Origin: Channallabes apus
Lineage: Eukaryota; Chordata; Actinopteri; Siluriformes; Clariidae
Reading direction: 5' to 3'
Length of the DNA: 64,000 bases
NCBI GenBank assembly: GCA_030522415.1
Contig: CM060118.1
Span: 25,121,151 to 25,185,150, forward strand
Part shown: in pieces, positions 1-34,707 of the stretch
Position numbering within the stretch: position 1 is the first letter of the stretch
Layout: each line of letters begins with the position of its first letter
Made by a program: the position numbers and the translations under genes
Notes under the pieces: generated by a model
The model's database searches: none
Told to the model about the DNA's origin: nothing
What the model saw: the letters and a program-made list of their open reading frames with translations, nothing else

Positions 1-8944
<8,944 letters not shown>

Positions 8945-9549
8945 CATGCATGAACATACACAGATTTGTCCCATCCATATCCATTGCATGCAAAGTAATT
9001 AAGCATGTATCATATCATATCATATGTCTTTTGTAAAAAGCAGAATTATTTTTATATTTAAATTGGAAAATATAGATGCATCCCTTATTTTACACATATA
9101 CTGTAATTTGGTTATTCTAGTTCATTCTGGATGTTCGTTTACAAATAAAAACAAAAAGCATGTGCATTAAAAAAGGACGTAAAAGGTATGGACATTTCAA
9201 AAATTGTTTGAAAAATTATTCTCGTATTCTCTGCCTTTTCTCAATCAGTTTGTTACAAATAATGAAAAACTCAACCGACAGAATGCATTGACTGTTATTT
9301 ATTATGATCATTGGATGATTGTATTAATACAGTACTGTATATATCAGCTACACATTAATACTGAGCAAATCACAGTAATAAAAAAATTATATGAAATATA
9401 ATATTTTCATTTCACCTGAATACACAAAAGTGCTTGAAATATATAATCCAGTTCTGCAGATTTAATAGAGCATGTTTACTTTTGATAAAACTGTGGCTTT
9501 ACAGCTGGCAAAATCATTGTACTTAAACTGTTTTGTGTATATTTATGTC
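8945..9549. other. Convergent 3' ends of dhx57 and galm
   Basis: There are 605 bp between the dhx57 TAA and the galm TGA. A plus-strand AATAAA at 9144-9149 is a candidate dhx57 polyadenylation signal. A minus-strand AATAAA (TTTATT at 9298-9303) is a candidate for galm. The two 3' UTRs are therefore short and may not overlap. No other gene is seen here. Confidence 0.55.
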
Positions 9550-12500
9550 TCAGGCGACTGAGAAAATAAAGCGTGTAGTATGAGTGTACTCTTCTCCAGG
9601 TCTCAGCAGAGCTTCAGGAAACTGTGGCTGAAAGGAACAGAGCGTAATATGGCAATGTTAATCAGATTTTTTTTTATTTATTTCAATGACTCTCACATAA
9701 CATTATTTTAAAGAAGTGGAAGAGCAGATCATAAGTTCAGACAATCTTGCAGCAGCAGTGGATATTTTTAACACCATCTTGCATTTAATTACCTGATTAA
9801 CAGCATCTGGCCAGTTTTGTGTCTCCAGACAAAAAGCGCTATGTTTTGGGTATGATGTTCCTCCTTTCCCTCCAACTGTCCCATCCAGGAAATTGGAGGT
9901 ATAGAATTGAACACCAGGCTGGGTGGTGCTCACCTCTAGAACACGCCCTGTCCCAGGATGCACCACTCTTTATCAAGAGTAACAGATGATATTTGTTATA
10001 CGATATACAGTCACTGCAGTCATGGTAAAATTCAACAAGGAACCACGTATTTAACAAGTAAATAATGATAACGGATTTACCTTGCACACTTCATCTCTTG
10101 TTTTGATTGTCCTGGAAGCCAAAGGCAGAAATTGTGGTCAAACCCAGGGCCAGGAAGTTCCTTGAGGCGAGACCCAAGCAGAACAGGTTTGCGGAGGTCA
10201 AAAGGTGAATTTTCTACCGGTATAATTTCTCCTGTTAAGAGAGATGAGTAAATTTTTCTAATTAAAATTTTACCTTATGTAGTGAAATGCTTATACGACC
10301 ACCCATGACCTTAAAAAAAAAGACTATCAATAAGAAATAAATATGGAATAAAATATAGAAAAACTTTAGCTATAGAAAATAAAGCTATAGAGGATAGGAA
10401 CAAAATATAAAATATAAGAACTGTATGAATATAGAAAATATAGAAAACTTTAGTTGTGAAATGAAATAATATTTAAATAGAAATGTTCGGGGAGTGTGCA
10501 TGAATATGCATGAATGTGTACAGTAGATAAAATGTCCATAAGTGTGCAATGAGCAAAAATAAAATAGAAATGTGTGCAAATAATGAATTCATTAATCATG
10601 CTCAATAAATGTTCTGTAAAACTATTTGTCAAGGACAAATTCTGAAAAGTAAACAGTAAACGCGTAGCATAACTATAATTATAATATCAACATAAAATAA
10701 GCTTTATCCGGTGAGGATTCTAAAGAGGCCACATTACAGTGATAACCTTAAAGCAATTCTAAAGAATGCCTTACGGCTATATACTGTATATATAAATGGA
10801 TTTCTCGTGAATGTTTTCGTCCTACTTTAGGCAAATATTGCACTTTTGCATTGCTTAAAAATTTAAATCTACAGTGTAATATACAGTAAAAGAAAAACAA
10901 AAATCTTTTTAATTCAAGAAAAATACTGAATAATCAGCTACCTGTCGGGATCATGTTGTCATCTACAGGCAGGTATGAATCTGCTGTGATACTTACTTCA
11001 TGGTCATAAATGTCTGATGCACCCTGAGAAGAAAAGCAGAGGCAACATTGCTGGTTTTGTTATGCAAAATAGATGTAAATACACTAGTAGCCTGGCAGGC
11101 CAGCACAAAAAGGACTGAAACACACACACACACACATGTATATGTATGATAGCACATAAAATCTTAATTAAGAAATAATTTATATTTTAATTATGATACA
11201 TTTTATGTGCTGAATCGACTCAGCATAACTCAGTTTTTAAAATCCTCCTTAAAATTGTTTTTATTTTATTTTATAAAGCGTCCCCACTACACCTGAAAAA
11301 GTCCTTGTCCAGAACAAGGGTTCAAATTTTCCAATACTGTAGCTAAAAAAACTGATAATAGAATAAATGGGCAAAAAATCACTTACTGCTTTGCTTAGTA
11401 AAATAAGTACATTTTAATTAATTAATGGCTGTTAAAAAATTATTCTTTAAATACTTTTTAACTGTAATTTTTAATATCCTATCAACACCATCAGACATTT
11501 AAAAAAAAAAAGAATAAAATAAAGTCAAGCAATCTTGTGGTCACACAAAACTCCAAGAACCCCTTCATGTTTAACAGTTCAGGTTCTTGTAAGTTTGATA
11601 ATTTTTTGATATTTGAAAGATTCGACATTGATACTATGTCTTTTATACTTATTATGGTCTACTACCATTGTCACAACCATAACATGTCAACACCGTCTGT
11701 CTTACACAGAGGTGGAAAGAGTAATAAAATTTTGTACTTAAGTAAAAGTACTGTTACTTTAGTGAACTTTTACTGAAGTACAAGTGAAGTTACCCTTATA
11801 AAAATCTACTCAAGTAAACGTAAAAAGTAGCTCATTAATAATTTACTCAGAGTAAAAGTTACTGAGTTCCTTTTTTTTCTTTTGTTAACAGCAGTGGTGT
11901 GATGGGGGATGAAACACCCTTGCATAATAAATCGGTTCCCTTTGTTGTGCTTGAAATCAAAGTGGTTGCTTAAATATGACCAGAGGTTTGCTTCATAAGA
12001 ATTTGGTGGCATTTCGCTTTCAGCTGTGTCTGCATCACTGGCATCTGTTTTGTCCATCTCCCTCATTCTTGTGAATTTAGCGCGTTTGTTCTCCATCAAT
12101 CAATCAGTGCAGTGGTTTCTGGGGGGCAATTTTTTTCCTTCCCCGTTGTAATAATAATTCATTTTTCATTAATTAATTTTTTACTCAGTAGCGAATATGA
12201 TTTAAAATGTAGTGAAGTACAATACTTTAAACGTCTAAAAAGTAAAATTACAGATTTTAAAAACTACTTTAAAAAGTAGAAATACACAAAAAATCTACTC
12301 AATTACAGTAATGCGAGTAAATGTAATTCATTACTTTCCACCTCTAGTCTTACATTATATTAAACTTGGAGTAATTTTTGGTAAAATTTTAATCACATTA
12401 AAAATGCATCTAGCAAATTATGCAAAAACAAAATGGCTCCCACATACATTTCAAAATTAGCTAGCATAGAGTGGAATTTTGTCAACACCGTCAGAAAATG

Positions 12501-15500
12501 AATCGGACTGTAACTTATTGTGTGACAAAGTTTTATTTCACTACTTGCCCCGACACAATTCCCAACCAATGCCCAAACCCCAATCATTGGATACGGTGCC
12601 AGTCCCAAGCCCAGATAAGAAATGGGAGGGTTGCATCAGGAAGAGCATATGGCGTAAAACCTGTGCCAAGTTGTTGTGTGGATCGGGTGGTCTGCTGTGG
12701 TGGCCATATTTGAGGTTTACCTGCGGCTCCACCCGCATGCAGATCCTAATGTCTGCGTGCTACCATAACCTGCGAATGGAGTGTGCAGTCAAATCACGGC
12801 CACTCCTCACGCTATTCCAATGTTTTGGCCGCACTTAATTCTGCCTGTAATAGTCGCCGTAGACGCTCTGCAGTCTGATCCAGGGTTTCGGTAGCTAAGA
12901 GCTCGGCCTGACGGACCCGTTTTTCGCCGTAGTTGATGCTGCCTAACATTACTGTTGTGAGGTGACACGCCCTTAGTATAACATAAAGGCTGATAATTGC
13001 TAGTGACATGCCCACAGCATGGCATGAAAGTGACATGACATGATAGAGTTATCAGCCTGAAAATTTACCAATTAACAGCACCTCAGATTAAAGGCGTTAT
13101 GAAGTCTTTACAGAGCCTAAGTAGCAGTATCTCAATATCAACTGTTCAAAGGAGATTAATGCATTTTTTTGGACGCCTTCAGCATTCCTTTACAATGTAG
13201 AAAGAAATTAAAATCAGGAACGATCATGGAGTTAGAAAGTGACCCCAAACTTTTGAACGGTAATATATATATATCTCAACACCATCAGATGTGTGTCATA
13301 CCATCAGAAATTTATGTAGAAATTTTTTGGTGTTTATCACTCACTCACTCACGCATCTTCTATACCGTTTTATCCTGTATTCAGGGTCGCAGGGACCTGG
13401 AGCCTATCCCAGGAGACTTAGGGCACGAGGATACACTCTGGACAGGGTGCCAATCCATCGCAGGGCACACACACATACACACCACACTCATTCACACACT
13501 TGGGCAATTTGCTTAATCTGCAGATCTTTGGACTGTGGGAGGAAACTGGAGTACTTGGAGGAAACCCCTTAAGCAGGGGGAGAACAGAGACGGGAATCGA
13601 GTCCGGCCCGGAATCGAACCTGAACCCTGGAGGTGTAAGGCGACAGAGCTAACCACTACACCACTGTGCCGTCTTTTGGTGTTTACGTATTTATTTTTTT
13701 AGTAAATTGTTACCACAATAGTGTGTTTCTAATATTACTTTTTTTTAACATTAAGAATTATTTTATTAATAGGATTACTATTTTACTGTTTTTCGGTAAA
13801 AAGTAAGGATGAATTTTTCATAATAACTTAGAGGAAGACAGTTTTTCTCCTAATTAAATACTATTAAAATGTGCTGCATTGAATTTTCACTTATCAGTGA
13901 TCTGATGTATTTCCTCCCTCATTCTATATATCACTTATCCTGTACAGGATTGAGAGAGGCTTGGGTTTTAGTTCATCACAGGTCACAAGCTCATACACAC
14001 ACTCTCTCTCTCTCTCACTCACACACGCACACACACACACACACACTACAGTCAATTTGGAGACACCAATTACCCCAATCTGCATGTCTTTGGATAGTGG
14101 GAGGAAATGGGTGTACCCCAAGTTAACCCACCAAGTATGGGGCAAGCTTGTACACTCCAAGCACACACCCAAGGGCATGACTTTGGAGGTCCGAGGCCAC
14201 AGTACTAACCACTACTCCATGTCGCTATGTAATTATGTATTTTATTGCTTTTTTCCACTGAGTGCTACTACAGTTTAGCAATCTTCAGTAAGTAGCCACT
14301 GAATCATTAGTTTCAAATGTGCTTCAATACACATAAGATACACCCCATCAGATACATCTTATCTATATCTATACTTGGCCTTTTAGAATTCTGGACATTT
14401 GTCTACAGCAAATATTTTGTCTTACCTGTCCAGCCAGGTTGAAATAAGAGTGATTGGTCAAGTTGATTGGTGTAGTTTGGTCAGTTTGGGCACAGTACTG
14501 TATACTTAGTGTGTTTTCCTCCAGTGTGTAGGTCACAGAAGCCTTCAGATTGCCGGGATATCCCTCATCACTATCAGGGCTCGTGTGGCTCAGTCTCACT
14601 CCATTAGGCACAGCCTCACTGCTCCACACAGCCTAAACATTACAGTCCAAGTGATAAAGAATGGAACACAAACTAAATATATAGAGAAGTTGTTTTAAAA
14701 TAAGATCAGTACAGTGTCAGACAAGAATGTGTTTATTTATCATCATATCGTCATTTTCCTTACCTTATCAAAGCCTCTGATGCCACCATGCAGTGAATTG
14801 GGTCCATTATTGATGGCCAACTTATACACTTTTCCCTCAATTACAAACTGACCCTTAGCAATACGGTTGGCAACTCGCCCTACCAAAGCTCCAAAGTAGC
14901 GTGGATTAGTGAGATAACCTGTAAAGACATAATATTCAAAATAGCAATTCAGTCTAATTGTAAATTTGTACACTTTCCCCAAATTTTTACATTTTAAAAT
15001 GTATATTTGTCTCCTTGCAGTAAAATCTTTCTATCTTTCCAAACTACCTTTTTTTTTAGGTCATGAAAAGTCATGTAAGCATTCAACTGCATGTCATACT
15101 GTGTATGGTTGTGTACAGTATGTGAGTTTGATGTGATTTGAATTATGCAGGGCAGCAAAATGGCGCAATGGTTAGCACTGTGACTTTGTACCTCCAGGGT
15201 CTTGGTGCTTGGTGGGGCTCCTCCTTTGACATTTCTGAATGTTAAAGCATGTCAGCTATGTTACTGTAAAGTGAAAGTTTACATTAATTTTAAACTGTAT
15301 TTAAGCGAACAGTACAAGATGCAAAACTGACAGTTCTTTTTTTTGAAACTGACATTATTTAGGGATAATTCTGTGTGTGACATTGGTGCGGTTAGCCTTA
15401 TGGCCTTGCACCTCTACTGTGTGGGTTCGACTCCCGCCTCGGGTCTGAGTGCATTGAGGTTGCATGTTCTCCACCGTGCTGTAACTGGTAATCCCAAATT

Positions 15501-16120
15501 GCCCGTAGTGCATAAATGAGCGTGTGAGCCTTGCGAAGGATTGGAACCCCATCCAGGATGTACCCCAACCCATTCCCTAAGTCTCCTGGGATAGGCTCCA
15601 AGCCCCCCAGCGGTATGGACAATCATTAAACTTAATGTACATTAATGTTCATTATTAATGATCAAGTAAATTATCCCTCTGTAAAAGTATTGTACGTGTA
15701 ACATTGTTAACTAAAGGCCAAAATAAATGAATAAACTAATTAATTAAAGTCTTTAAATGAAAAGAAATTCCAACGTTTGGTGGCAGCATATAAAAATGTA
15801 TCCTGTTAATCGAACTCAAAGACAAGTCATCAGTGCAGAGGGTTTGGAAGATCATGTGATTTGCAATATTCAAAGACTTCTTCCAGTGATCCGACAAACC
15901 TGATTAATAAGGAGAGAACTACGGTGAACTTACTTTCTAGATCATCAAATCCTAACACTATGTCCGCACTTTGTCCTTTCCGGTCAGGTGTTCTGATGGC
16001 AGTTATAACGCAGCCTAGAGAGATGATTTCTACACTCACACTCTTAGATCGCAGTGTCCATTTTTCTACAGATCGCTGACTGGATGCTAAACTTAACACC
16101 TCTTTTTTTACCTCAGTCAT
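9550..16120 (-). CDS. galm: Aldose 1-epimerase (galactose mutarotase), complete, 7 exons
   Basis: Minus-strand exons in transcript order: 16120-15934 (ATG), 14918-14764, 14632-14426, 11023-10942, 10231-10081, 9967-9793, 9627-9550 (TGA). All introns are GT-AG and the total is 1,035 nt, 344 aa, against 342 in human GALM. The enzyme interconverts alpha- and beta-anomers of galactose and glucose, feeding the Leloir pathway in the cytosol. Family residues are visible: Arg in [10 protein letters not shown], His in [12 protein letters not shown], His in [12 protein letters not shown], Asp in PGFDHNFCL, and the catalytic Glu in [13 protein letters not shown]. The ATG at 16120 is chosen because its N-terminus has the family length. 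Introns hold a hAT element, Tc1 debris and several SINEs. It converges on dhx57 and diverges from atl2. Confidence 0.96.
11707..12346. mobile_element. Non-autonomous hAT element, 640 bp, with perfect 8-bp target duplication
   Basis: The element starts CAGAGGTGGAAAG and ends CTTTCCACCTCTA, imperfect terminal inverted repeats. It is flanked by GTCTTACA at 11699-11706 and again at 12347-12354. An 8-bp duplication is diagnostic of the hAT superfamily. The minus strand has an open frame (12099-11806) with a piece [17 protein letters not shown] that may be the remnant of a transposase N-terminal zinc-finger region. It lies in the galm intron between exons 14632-14426 and 11023-10942. Confidence 0.85.
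13039..13265 (+). mobile_element. Internally deleted Tc1-like remnant
   Basis: About 13055-13155 matches the 5' coding part of a common fish Tc1 family (spacer, AATTAACAGCACCTCAGATT, then TCAACTGTTCAAAGGAGA). After a deletion junction near 13185 it jumps to a 3' end, with CCCCAAACTTTTGAACGG at 13243-13260. The catalytic core is missing. A related copy with a similar junction is at 42735-43153. Confidence 0.65.
13328..13677 (-). mobile_element. tRNA-derived SINE (Mermaid-like), minus orientation
   Basis: The tRNA-like head is at the right end (reverse complement of GGCACAGTGGTGTAGTGGTT near 13675) and the tail (TCACTCACTCACTC) at the left. The body has the fish-SINE phrases GGGAGGAAACTGGAGTAC and GGAGCCTATCCCAGG. 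The Mermaid-type name is from memory of the family. Confidence 0.75.
13905..14228 (-). mobile_element. Second, more decayed SINE copy of the same family
   Basis: It keeps the same order of blocks (CACTTATCCTGTACAGGAT, GTCTTTGGATAGTGGGAGGA, then ACTAACCACTAC at the head end) with many changes. A CT/CA run at 14001-14046 sits in its middle. Confidence 0.7.
15150..15630 (+). mobile_element. SINE head fragment (15150-15215) and SINE copy (15383-15630)
   Basis: At 15150-15215 only a tRNA-like head is recognisable (GGCGCAATGGTTAGCACTG). At 15383-15630 is a fuller copy with a B-box-like GGGTTCGACTCCC near 15422 and the tail CTCCTGGGATAGGCTCC. Both are plus-oriented, opposite to the two copies upstream. 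They are in galm intron 1. Confidence 0.75.
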
Positions 16121-16740
16121 CTCAGCAAAAGTCTCAAACAAACTGTTCGTAAAATCAGCTGTAGCTCTTCACCAACGGAACTCAAAATCTGAACCTGCTA
16201 GAGATGTGCCGACTCTTTGAACCGACTCTTTTACATGACACTTGGAACTGAGTTGCATTTCTGAAGGCTTATTTTTTTTCCTCAATGAAGACGAGACAAA
16301 CACATCGTGTGATTAGAAACCTAACATCGTAGTTCGGCATTTCCCATCTATTTTTAAGGACACATTGCACGTCCAGCTAAAGACCAGAATGATGAGGTTG
16401 TGTTCATAAAATATGTGCGACTATTTTCTGTGACTTAAGCAGCATATGCTAATAAATAAATAAAAAATAATGCACTGCCCTAACAATCTCTGCAATCATA
16501 AACCAATTTGCATGCATATAAAACATGTGAAGTTCTTTTGCATGGATTTGCATATATTTTATTGCAAATGCAATACTAAGTATGATGATGATAACTGAGA
16601 TTTTCACATAAAAGTTAATCATTCAGTCGGTAAACACCAACAGTTTGGGGTGATTTGCGGGAAATGGCAATGACCTGGTTGGGAATCGAAAGAGTCGACT
16701 CTTAGAGTCCAGTGAAGAAATCCTCGCGGAAACGGCAGAA

Positions 16741-16760
16741 CACGTGATCAAATTACGTCA
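16741..16760. promoter_or_regulatory. E-box and CRE-like pair upstream of galm
   Basis: CACGTG at 16741-16746 and TTACGTCA at 16753-16760 lie about 620 bp upstream of the galm ATG. Both are strong consensus forms (bHLH-type and ATF/CREB-type). Whether they lie in the promoter is unknown because the transcription start is not visible. Confidence 0.3.
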
Positions 16761-17403
16761 ACATATCGCGACACTTCACTGTGCGAAAAATTCTTCCTTT
16801 TTTTTGCACAAAAACAACATTACATTGAGGGGGGGAAACTCCCATATGACTTACATAAATGTAAAGTTCTAACCGCTAATTAATTTTATTTTTTTTATAT
16901 TTTCTAAATATTTTTCAATTTAATTTTTGAATACAAGTTAGAGTGGTATATGATTATTAAATGTAATTATTTAATAATTAGATTTAGAATTTATGAACTA
17001 AATTATATTTATTATAATTTATTCATCCTCCTTCTTGTAGTCAAAGAAACCAAAATGAATGTCTTTGAAAGAAAAAAACAAAATTCAGGAAACAAACTTT
17101 GATTAAAATCAAGAACAACCAACTAAAAACTGTGCAAATCCTTTTTTAATGTGGTGGTTTATTTCAACTACTGCCCCAAACACATCTCCATACTTATAAA
17201 TCCATTAGTGTGTTCGAGTTAGGCGGTGGATTGTGAACTTTGACATACGACTAGAGCAATGATGGTTTCTAACTCACATTTGGCAGATTTAGAGGTAAAA
17301 TTTTAGACCTGCTTAAATAAAAATGTTGAGTTAATTGTAGCTTAGCTCTAGACCTGCGATTTGAGGATGCATAAAGGAAGAATCACTAGTCTCATTTAAA
17401 GGT

Positions 17404-17414
17404 TTGCGCGCGCG

Positions 17415-17452
<38 letters not shown>
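17404..17452. repeat. (CG)n(CA)n alternating tract
   Basis: About 18 bp of CG dinucleotides run straight into about 30 bp of CA. This is a pure purine-pyrimidine alternation that favours Z-DNA. A related mix (GTGTG then GCGCGCGC) is at 22374-22398 in atl2 intron 1. Confidence 0.9.
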
Positions 17453-17455
<3 letters not shown>

Positions 17456-17519
17456 GTAATCATTTTTTTAACAAGTTGATTGTTTGATATTGCTCTTGCA
17501 GTGCATTTTTGTTAAAACT

Positions 17520-18000
17520 TGTGTGTCTAACAATTTATGCAATTATCTAATCAACCAATCACATTATGATTGGTTGCATTATGATGCATCAAATGACATA
17601 GATACATACAGCAGCTTTGGCTAATGCTCTCATCAACCATCAGAATAGGGAAAAATCTTAGTGATTTTGACCCTGGTATGATTGTTCAGGTCTGAAAGGT
17701 TGAGTTGGGTATTTTAATAACTACTGATCTGGGATTTTCACACACAACAATCTCCAGAGTTTAAAAAACGTAAAAATAGGTCAATTTAGAATGGTCAGAC
17801 ATGTTTGAACTGACAAAGAGGCAAAGTAACTGAGATAAACATTCTGTACACCTGTGGTAAACAGAAAAGCTTTGCAGAATGTAGAATATGTCAAATCTTA
17901 CAGATGGACTACAACAGCAGACCACATCAGATTCCATTTCTGTCAGCCAAGAACAGAAAGCTGAGACTGCAGTGGGCAGGGAAATCTCCCTCTTTTTATT
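17520..18000 (+). mobile_element. 5' half of a decayed Tc1-like transposon
   Basis: The order of blocks matches a widespread fish Tc1-like family: GTGTCTAACAATTTATGCA, CATCAGAATAGGGAAAAAT, GATCTGGGATTTTCACACACAACAATCTC, and CAGCCAAGAACAGAAAGCTGAGACTGCAGTG. The frame is broken by many stops. The 3' half does not follow directly. Confidence 0.6.
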
Positions 18001-18294
18001 CATTTATTGATACTAAAATGGTACTAATGTTTTCCCTGTGGTACAGAGATCTCTTTCATATGCTGCTATACTTTTGTTTTCATTCTTGTGTTGTTCTATT
18101 TCCTGTTACAGTATCTTGGCCTGTGCTTTAGATAGGAAGTATACCCGACAAAGAAAGTGTGCCATGTGATGTAGCATGAAAAGCAGTTTGAGAAGTGACT
18201 CAGAGGAAGCATATGATACCTTGCATCCCCCTGGTTGGTACCGTAGTTGTCATATTATAGACGAGAGCTTTAAAGAGTTATATTATTATTACTG

Positions 18295-18308
18295 TATATT
18301 ATTATTAT

Positions 18309-18343
<35 letters not shown>

Positions 18344-18345
18344 TT
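18295..18345. repeat. (TTA)n/(TAG)n triplet repeat
   Basis: A short TTA run is followed by about a dozen TAG triplets. Confidence 0.9.
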
Positions 18346-20279
18346 ACTATAATTACTATAATTTCTCTTATTACTATTATTACTATTATTATTAAGCAAG
18401 CTTATCATCATATTACAAAAGAGATTGCTTTCATTATATACTGTAGAATGTATGTTTACATAAGTGTGCCAGGACATGAAGGGAAAGAATGATATATAAG
18501 TAAGTTTAAGTAATGCCTTGACAATATGTTTTTAACAGTATTTTAAAAGTAGACTTTTTTGAATTGCAAATACATTACCCACAACTGTAGATATTTAATT
18601 CAAGTCAAAAGAAAGTGATTGAATAAATTTACATTGCATACTGTATATAGTTTTTTACTACATTATTTGCATCCCAAAGCTCTCCTCTATTATTCAACCT
18701 CCACCACATTAGTGTTCCATATATTATTTTAGCTTTTTTTTATAACAAACTTAATATAATTAATTGTTGTATTTACATATAAGAACATAAAAAACCTATC
18801 ACCATTGCTAACTTTTGAAGTTCCAAATCATGAGTTAAATTTTAATCTCAATCAACAAAATTTAATATTGAAGATAGATAATATTCTCTACTTATACCAT
18901 ATTACTTCCCAAGAAGCCATAGCATAGAAAAGTTGTTTTTACCCCTTCCAGGTAAGCTCCTTTGCATTTGGCACAACGATGTGGTCAAATGGCCTAAGCT
19001 TCTCATGAGAGGTAAAACTAGAGAAAGAGAGAGAGAGAGAGAGAGAGATCTTTTCATTGTTTTACAAGGTTTAAAATAAATCAAGCAGAATAAAATCAAG
19101 CAGATATGTGTTGTTTGTTTATAGCTGCTGTTAAATATAAATTTCTATATAAATTGCCTGAAAGTAATCAGTATGACTTGGTTCGTCTTGTTACGATTAC
19201 GATTTACAACTGTTGTGTAAATAATTATAATAAATGATAGTCAATTTCAATTGCACTGCACATAGTGCATATGTATTTTTAGATGTATAATAAGGATTAG
19301 TGTCCATTACAAGAGAGACCCAGATTGGAGTGCCTCTAAGGATCTTTTTTTTTTTTTTTTCTGTTTTATAACCTATTTTCAGACTCTTTTAATAACCGCC
19401 TACTAGGTTTAATATTATAAGGCCAGTATAATCGTTCTGGTTGCATTGTTTTTCATTCATTTCTACAGATCAAACATATCTAATATGTTCAATTCACATT
19501 CTGCAGAACAATACACCATATTGCTAAAAGTAAACTGTTGACTGTCTGTCGTTACCTCGTTATAACAGTGTTGATGTGGTGTGGATTCTTCTTTTTATTA
19601 TTTTATTTATATTACTGTTAATTATATCCTGAATTCAGGTAATCTGGGACACTATTTTCATGAATCCTTCTGCTCTCTGGAACTACCTGATCCATCCCGA
19701 TGCTCTACTTCTGTTTGGTGTTCTCATTACCTGAAAATTGCTCACTGCTGCTAATGATGGCACCACATGCAAGCTTTAAGTTATTAGTATGCTGGTTTCC
19801 TAAATGAATCTGATGAGGCATATTCATACTGTAAGTTGCTCATAGGTTCCTGTTTACACAATTGTACTTTTTGAACATACTGTATACACCCGGCCAAAAG
19901 AAGAAGAAAAAAGTTGCATACTTCAAGACTTAATTTTATTGATACATAACATTGCTGAATCTAAACCTGACAAAATGAAGCAACCCCAGGTAATAACACT
20001 GCCTCCAGAGCTTGTACAGTGGGCACTATGGATGATGGTTGCATCACTTCATGCGCTTCCTTTCTTACCTACTGTACCAAAAGCTCAACTCTAAATAAGA
20101 TTGTCATCCTCATAAAACTGATGGACAACCAATTAGCTTACTGTGTTGCAAAAATGTTTTTTGCATATATGGTGTGTTTCCGCTTGTCCTCTTTGAATTA
20201 AATATAATTTTAAATTTATAGAAATTTATTCTGACTGATCACCTTTATCCTACAGTATGTTGAAACATTTATATCCTCA

Positions 20280-20550
20280 TGGGAACAGTCTCTTCCATGA
20301 AAACAAACCCCTAATCCACAAGGCAAGGTAGCTCACATAATGAAAGAATATGAAAATGTTGTTAACCATATGTTATGGCAGTCCCAGTCAATAGATCTCA
20401 GCACAATAATGTGAAATTACCAGTAGAGGAAATAACTTTTGGAAGAATGGTGACCATACCTCTAGTAGAGTTTCAGAGACATACAAAATCTATCACAAGA
20501 TTAATTGATACTGGTCTACTGGATTTTGGTTGTCCAACCCTTACTTCTCC
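20280..20550 (+). mobile_element. 3' part of a decayed Tc1-like transposon
   Basis: TGGCAGTCCCAGTCAATAGATCTC reads as a mutated WPQSPDLNPIE block. The segment 20470-20545 (VEFQRHTKSITRL...) aligns with the transposase end (FQRLVESMPRRIEAV-type). No intact frame remains. Confidence 0.5.
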
Positions 20551-20641
20551 ATCTGTAGTTAAAGCTGGATGACCGCTTGAAAAAAAAAAAAAAACAGCTG
20601 CTACTATCTTGGAAAGAATATTTTAGACAGGCTGACCTCCA

Positions 20642-20855
20642 GAGGCACGGTGGTGTAGTGATTAGCACTGGGTTTGATTCCCGGCCAGACTCGTCTCTGT
20701 GTGCATGAAGTTTGCATGTTCTCCCCATGCTTGATGGGTTTTCTCTGAGTACCTTGGTTTCCTCCCAAAACCCTACAAGCTAAGCTAATTGGCATTCCCA
20801 AATTGCCCGTTCCAGGCCCCCTGCGACCCTCAATACAGAATACAGGATTGATCAC
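20642..20855 (+). mobile_element. tRNA-derived SINE copy
   Basis: Starts GGCACGGTGGTGTAGTGATT (A-box-like), has GGGTTTGATTCCCGG (B-box-like) at about 20667, then GTTTGCATGTTCTCCCC and a tail with ATACAGAATACAGGATTGAT. Confidence 0.8.
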
Positions 20856-21489
20856 ATTTACTTGAAAAGTATTTTAAGTATGACCCAAAAGTAAATGAGT
20901 TATGGTAGAATTTTAGGTTTATTATAATTTGCTTGATCAGTTTGATTGGATTTTTTCATTGTAACACATCCTTTACATAGAGAAATGCGACCTTTGTTAG
21001 TAAGAATTCCAAAGACTTGTGTAAGATTACATTTCTTTGTTTGCATAAAAATCACTTTCTGAAAGTCCAACACAACTAGCGTGTAGTCAACTGGTTCATG
21101 CAGTTTTTACCATTGCATTTGCTTGATAAGCAATTATCTTATCAAAAATCGACAATCCAAATGAATAACCTTTGGTTGGAATTTACCACAATGGCAGGCG
21201 TGCAAATACCTGAAGCTCACCGTCACTCACTTATCATCTAAACCGCTTTATCCTGTATACAGCATTGTGGCGGGCCTATCTGAAGCTTCAAATTATTATT
21301 TTTTATTATTATAATAAAAAATGTGTGATATAAAATGTATGTTAGCAAGTTGCTTTAAAATTATATATACACACACAGTATATACTTCATATTTCAATAA
21401 GATATGATTTTACTTTGTCTTGTGAAATGTGACTCGAACAGCAAGTCATCAGACATGACAGAGAATAACCAATGAAATCTTTTTTTTAG

Positions 21490-21618
21490 ACCACGCCTCT
21501 TATTGGTCACGCCGCGCATCGCGGTTCGCGTGCGCTTGTCGTTGGGGCGTGGCTAAGCAAGATCAAGTTCAAAGAGGGAAACGAACGTCACGCTGCCTGG
21601 GCATTTTAGCTGACCAAG

Positions 21619-21625
<7 letters not shown>
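21490..21625 (+). promoter_or_regulatory. CpG-rich atl2 promoter region
   Basis: A local island of CpGs (CACGCCGCGCATCGCGGTTCGCGTGCGC near 21508) stands out in otherwise AT-rich DNA. It has an inverted CCAAT box (ATTGG, about 21502) and, overlapping the start codon, CAAGATGGCGG at 21615-21625, which fits the YY1 consensus. No TATA box is evident. This fits a TATA-less housekeeping promoter. Confidence 0.6.

Positions 21626-34707
<13,082 letters not shown>

Larger units (their letters stand above)
16800..21480. other. galm-atl2 intergenic region, no gene seen
   Basis: AT-rich DNA between the divergent galm and atl2 promoters. It holds a (CG)n(CA)n tract at 17404-17452, Tc1 remnants (17520-18000, 20280-20550), a TAG/TTA triplet run (18295-18345), a GA run (19024-19048), a SINE (20642-20855) and a SINE tail at 21215-21275. 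The remaining unique-looking sequence shows no exon with supporting splice sites or recognisable protein similarity. Confidence 0.6.

Noticed and set aside
16190..16740. Repeated CGACTCTTT-like words at both ends of a 500-bp block, suggesting a MITE
   Set aside because: The end similarity is short and no target duplication could be found, so an element could not be defined.
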